A stretch of DNA of 5,681 nucleotides, from the NCBI GenBank assembly GCA_028699715.1, contig JAQVUC010000086.1:1-5681 (forward strand), given 5' to 3'. Positions 5,133 to 5,681 of the stretch are shown here, piece after piece (within the stretch, counting starts at the first letter, position 1; each line of letters opens with the position of its first letter). Origin of the DNA: Anaerolineaceae bacterium. Lineage in GTDB: Bacteria > Chloroflexota > Anaerolineae > Anaerolineales > Anaerolineaceae. Below the pieces are notes generated by a model, which worked only from the letters and a program-made list of their open reading frames with translations, ran no database searches and was not told the DNA's origin. The position numbers and the translations under genes were made by a program.

Positions 5133-5681
5133 ATGCAAAAAGAAAGAGTTTCCGACAATGTTTATTGGTTCCAAAGTGAGGTTTACGCCCAGGTAACTGC
5201 TGGCGCCATCATCGGACCTCAGTGGGCGGTGTTAATCGACACTCTCATGCCCGAGGAAACCCCAAAAATCAGAGATTTTATTGAAAATGAGCTGATGATC
5301 CCTGTCCGATATGTGATCAACACCCATCATCATGCTGATCACAGCTGGGGCAACTGCATTTTCCCAAGCGCAACCATCATCGGCCACGAGTTGTGCCGCG
5401 AGTTCATGCTCAATAAAAGTCAATCTGCTATGGCAGAGGCAGGAAAGGATGACTCCTTTTTCCGCAATCTTTGCATCAAAGAACCTCAAATCACTATCGC
5501 TGAAGGTTCGCTGTATCTGAGGATTGGGAAAAAACAAATCAAGGTTTTTGCGACCCCTGGTCATTCAGATGATTGCGTGTCGGTCTTGCTTGAGGATGAC
5601 CGCATCCTCTTCAGCGGCGACGCCTTTATGCCGATCCCCTATTTTGTTGGCGGCGATATTGATGTGTTAATCGAAACAATA
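5133..5681 (+). CDS. Metallo-beta-lactamase-fold hydrolase (partial, C-terminus beyond right edge)
   Basis: From the ATG at 5133 the frame stays open for 183 codons to the end of the window. The metal-binding signature is intact: H65-x-H67-x-D69-H70 in NTHHHADHSWGN, then H144 in ATPGHSDD and D163 in FSGDAF. The last conserved histidine would lie past the edge. These residues hold two metal ions (usually zinc) that activate water. The superfamily includes beta-lactamases, glyoxalase II, lactonases, RNases and sulfur-oxidation proteins, and the visible part does not separate these. A WGN directly after the HxHxDH motif is common in small stand-alone hydrolases. No signal peptide is seen (MQKERVSDNVYWF), so it is probably cytoplasmic. 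The start is supported by GAGGT 8 bases upstream and by the family-typical opening. Confidence 0.9.
   Translation, partial: MQKERVSDNVYWFQSEVYAQVTAGAIIGPQWAVLIDTLMPEETPKIRDFIENELMIPVRYVINTHHHADHSWGNCIFPSATIIGHELCREFMLNKSQSAMAEAGKDDSFFRNLCIKEPQITIAEGSLYLRIGKKQIKVFATPGHSDDCVSVLLEDDRILFSGDAFMPIPYFVGGDIDVLIETI

Noticed and set aside
5232..5564. A 110-codon minus-strand frame and a 62-codon plus frame inside the hydrolase gene
   Set aside because: Both overlap the metal-binding motifs of the clearly real hydrolase frame and resemble no known protein.

Overview
The window looks like ordinary chromosomal DNA from a free-living bacterium. It is probably from the Chloroflexota, class Anaerolineae or a relative. 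That placement is an inference from two things: a long secreted protein with a threonine/proline linker built from PTSTP and PTRTP units, and a lipoprotein with the 'DDF...GW...FGVVCRFQD...Y.F.IS.DGY' type of domain, both common in that class. Base composition is moderate to AT-rich. No phage, transposon, CRISPR or plasmid signature is visible.

Layout, left to right. (1) 1-465, minus: 5' part of a lipoprotein gene that runs off the left edge. (2) 466-717: a non-coding gap holding a foldable segment (about 480-601), a possible small structured RNA with a 6S-like outline, followed by the promoter of the next gene. (3) 718-1660, plus: a two-gene unit of RNA/translation functions, thpR (RNA 2',3'-cyclic phosphodiesterase) and rsfS (ribosomal silencing factor). 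rsfS appears to start at a CTG codon, 72 bases upstream of the first conventional alternative start (TTG 1388). (4) 3012-1677, minus: a multi-pass membrane protein resembling UbiA prenyltransferases, then a Bcp/PrxQ peroxiredoxin whose Shine-Dalgarno overlaps the stop codon of the membrane protein gene. This unit converges on rsfS with only 16 bases between the stops. (5) 3069-5072, plus: a 667-residue secreted, membrane-anchored protein with a predicted beta-helix region, a fibronectin-like module, a Thr/Pro stalk and a C-terminal membrane helix. (6) 5133-5681, plus: 5' part of a metallo-beta-lactamase-fold hydrolase that runs off the right edge, with its own promoter.

The genes form small independent units rather than one pathway. 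thpR-rsfS handles RNA and ribosomes, and the UbiA-like/bcp pair handles membrane and peroxide functions. The lipoprotein and the stalked protein are cell-surface products. The most unusual regulatory spot is 3024-3069, where two divergent promoters sit back to back and both appear to give leaderless or nearly leaderless mRNAs. I found no convincing undescribed multi-gene system. The best candidates for a second look are the structured RNA, the CTG start of rsfS and the UbiA-like protein that lacks the first aspartate-rich motif.
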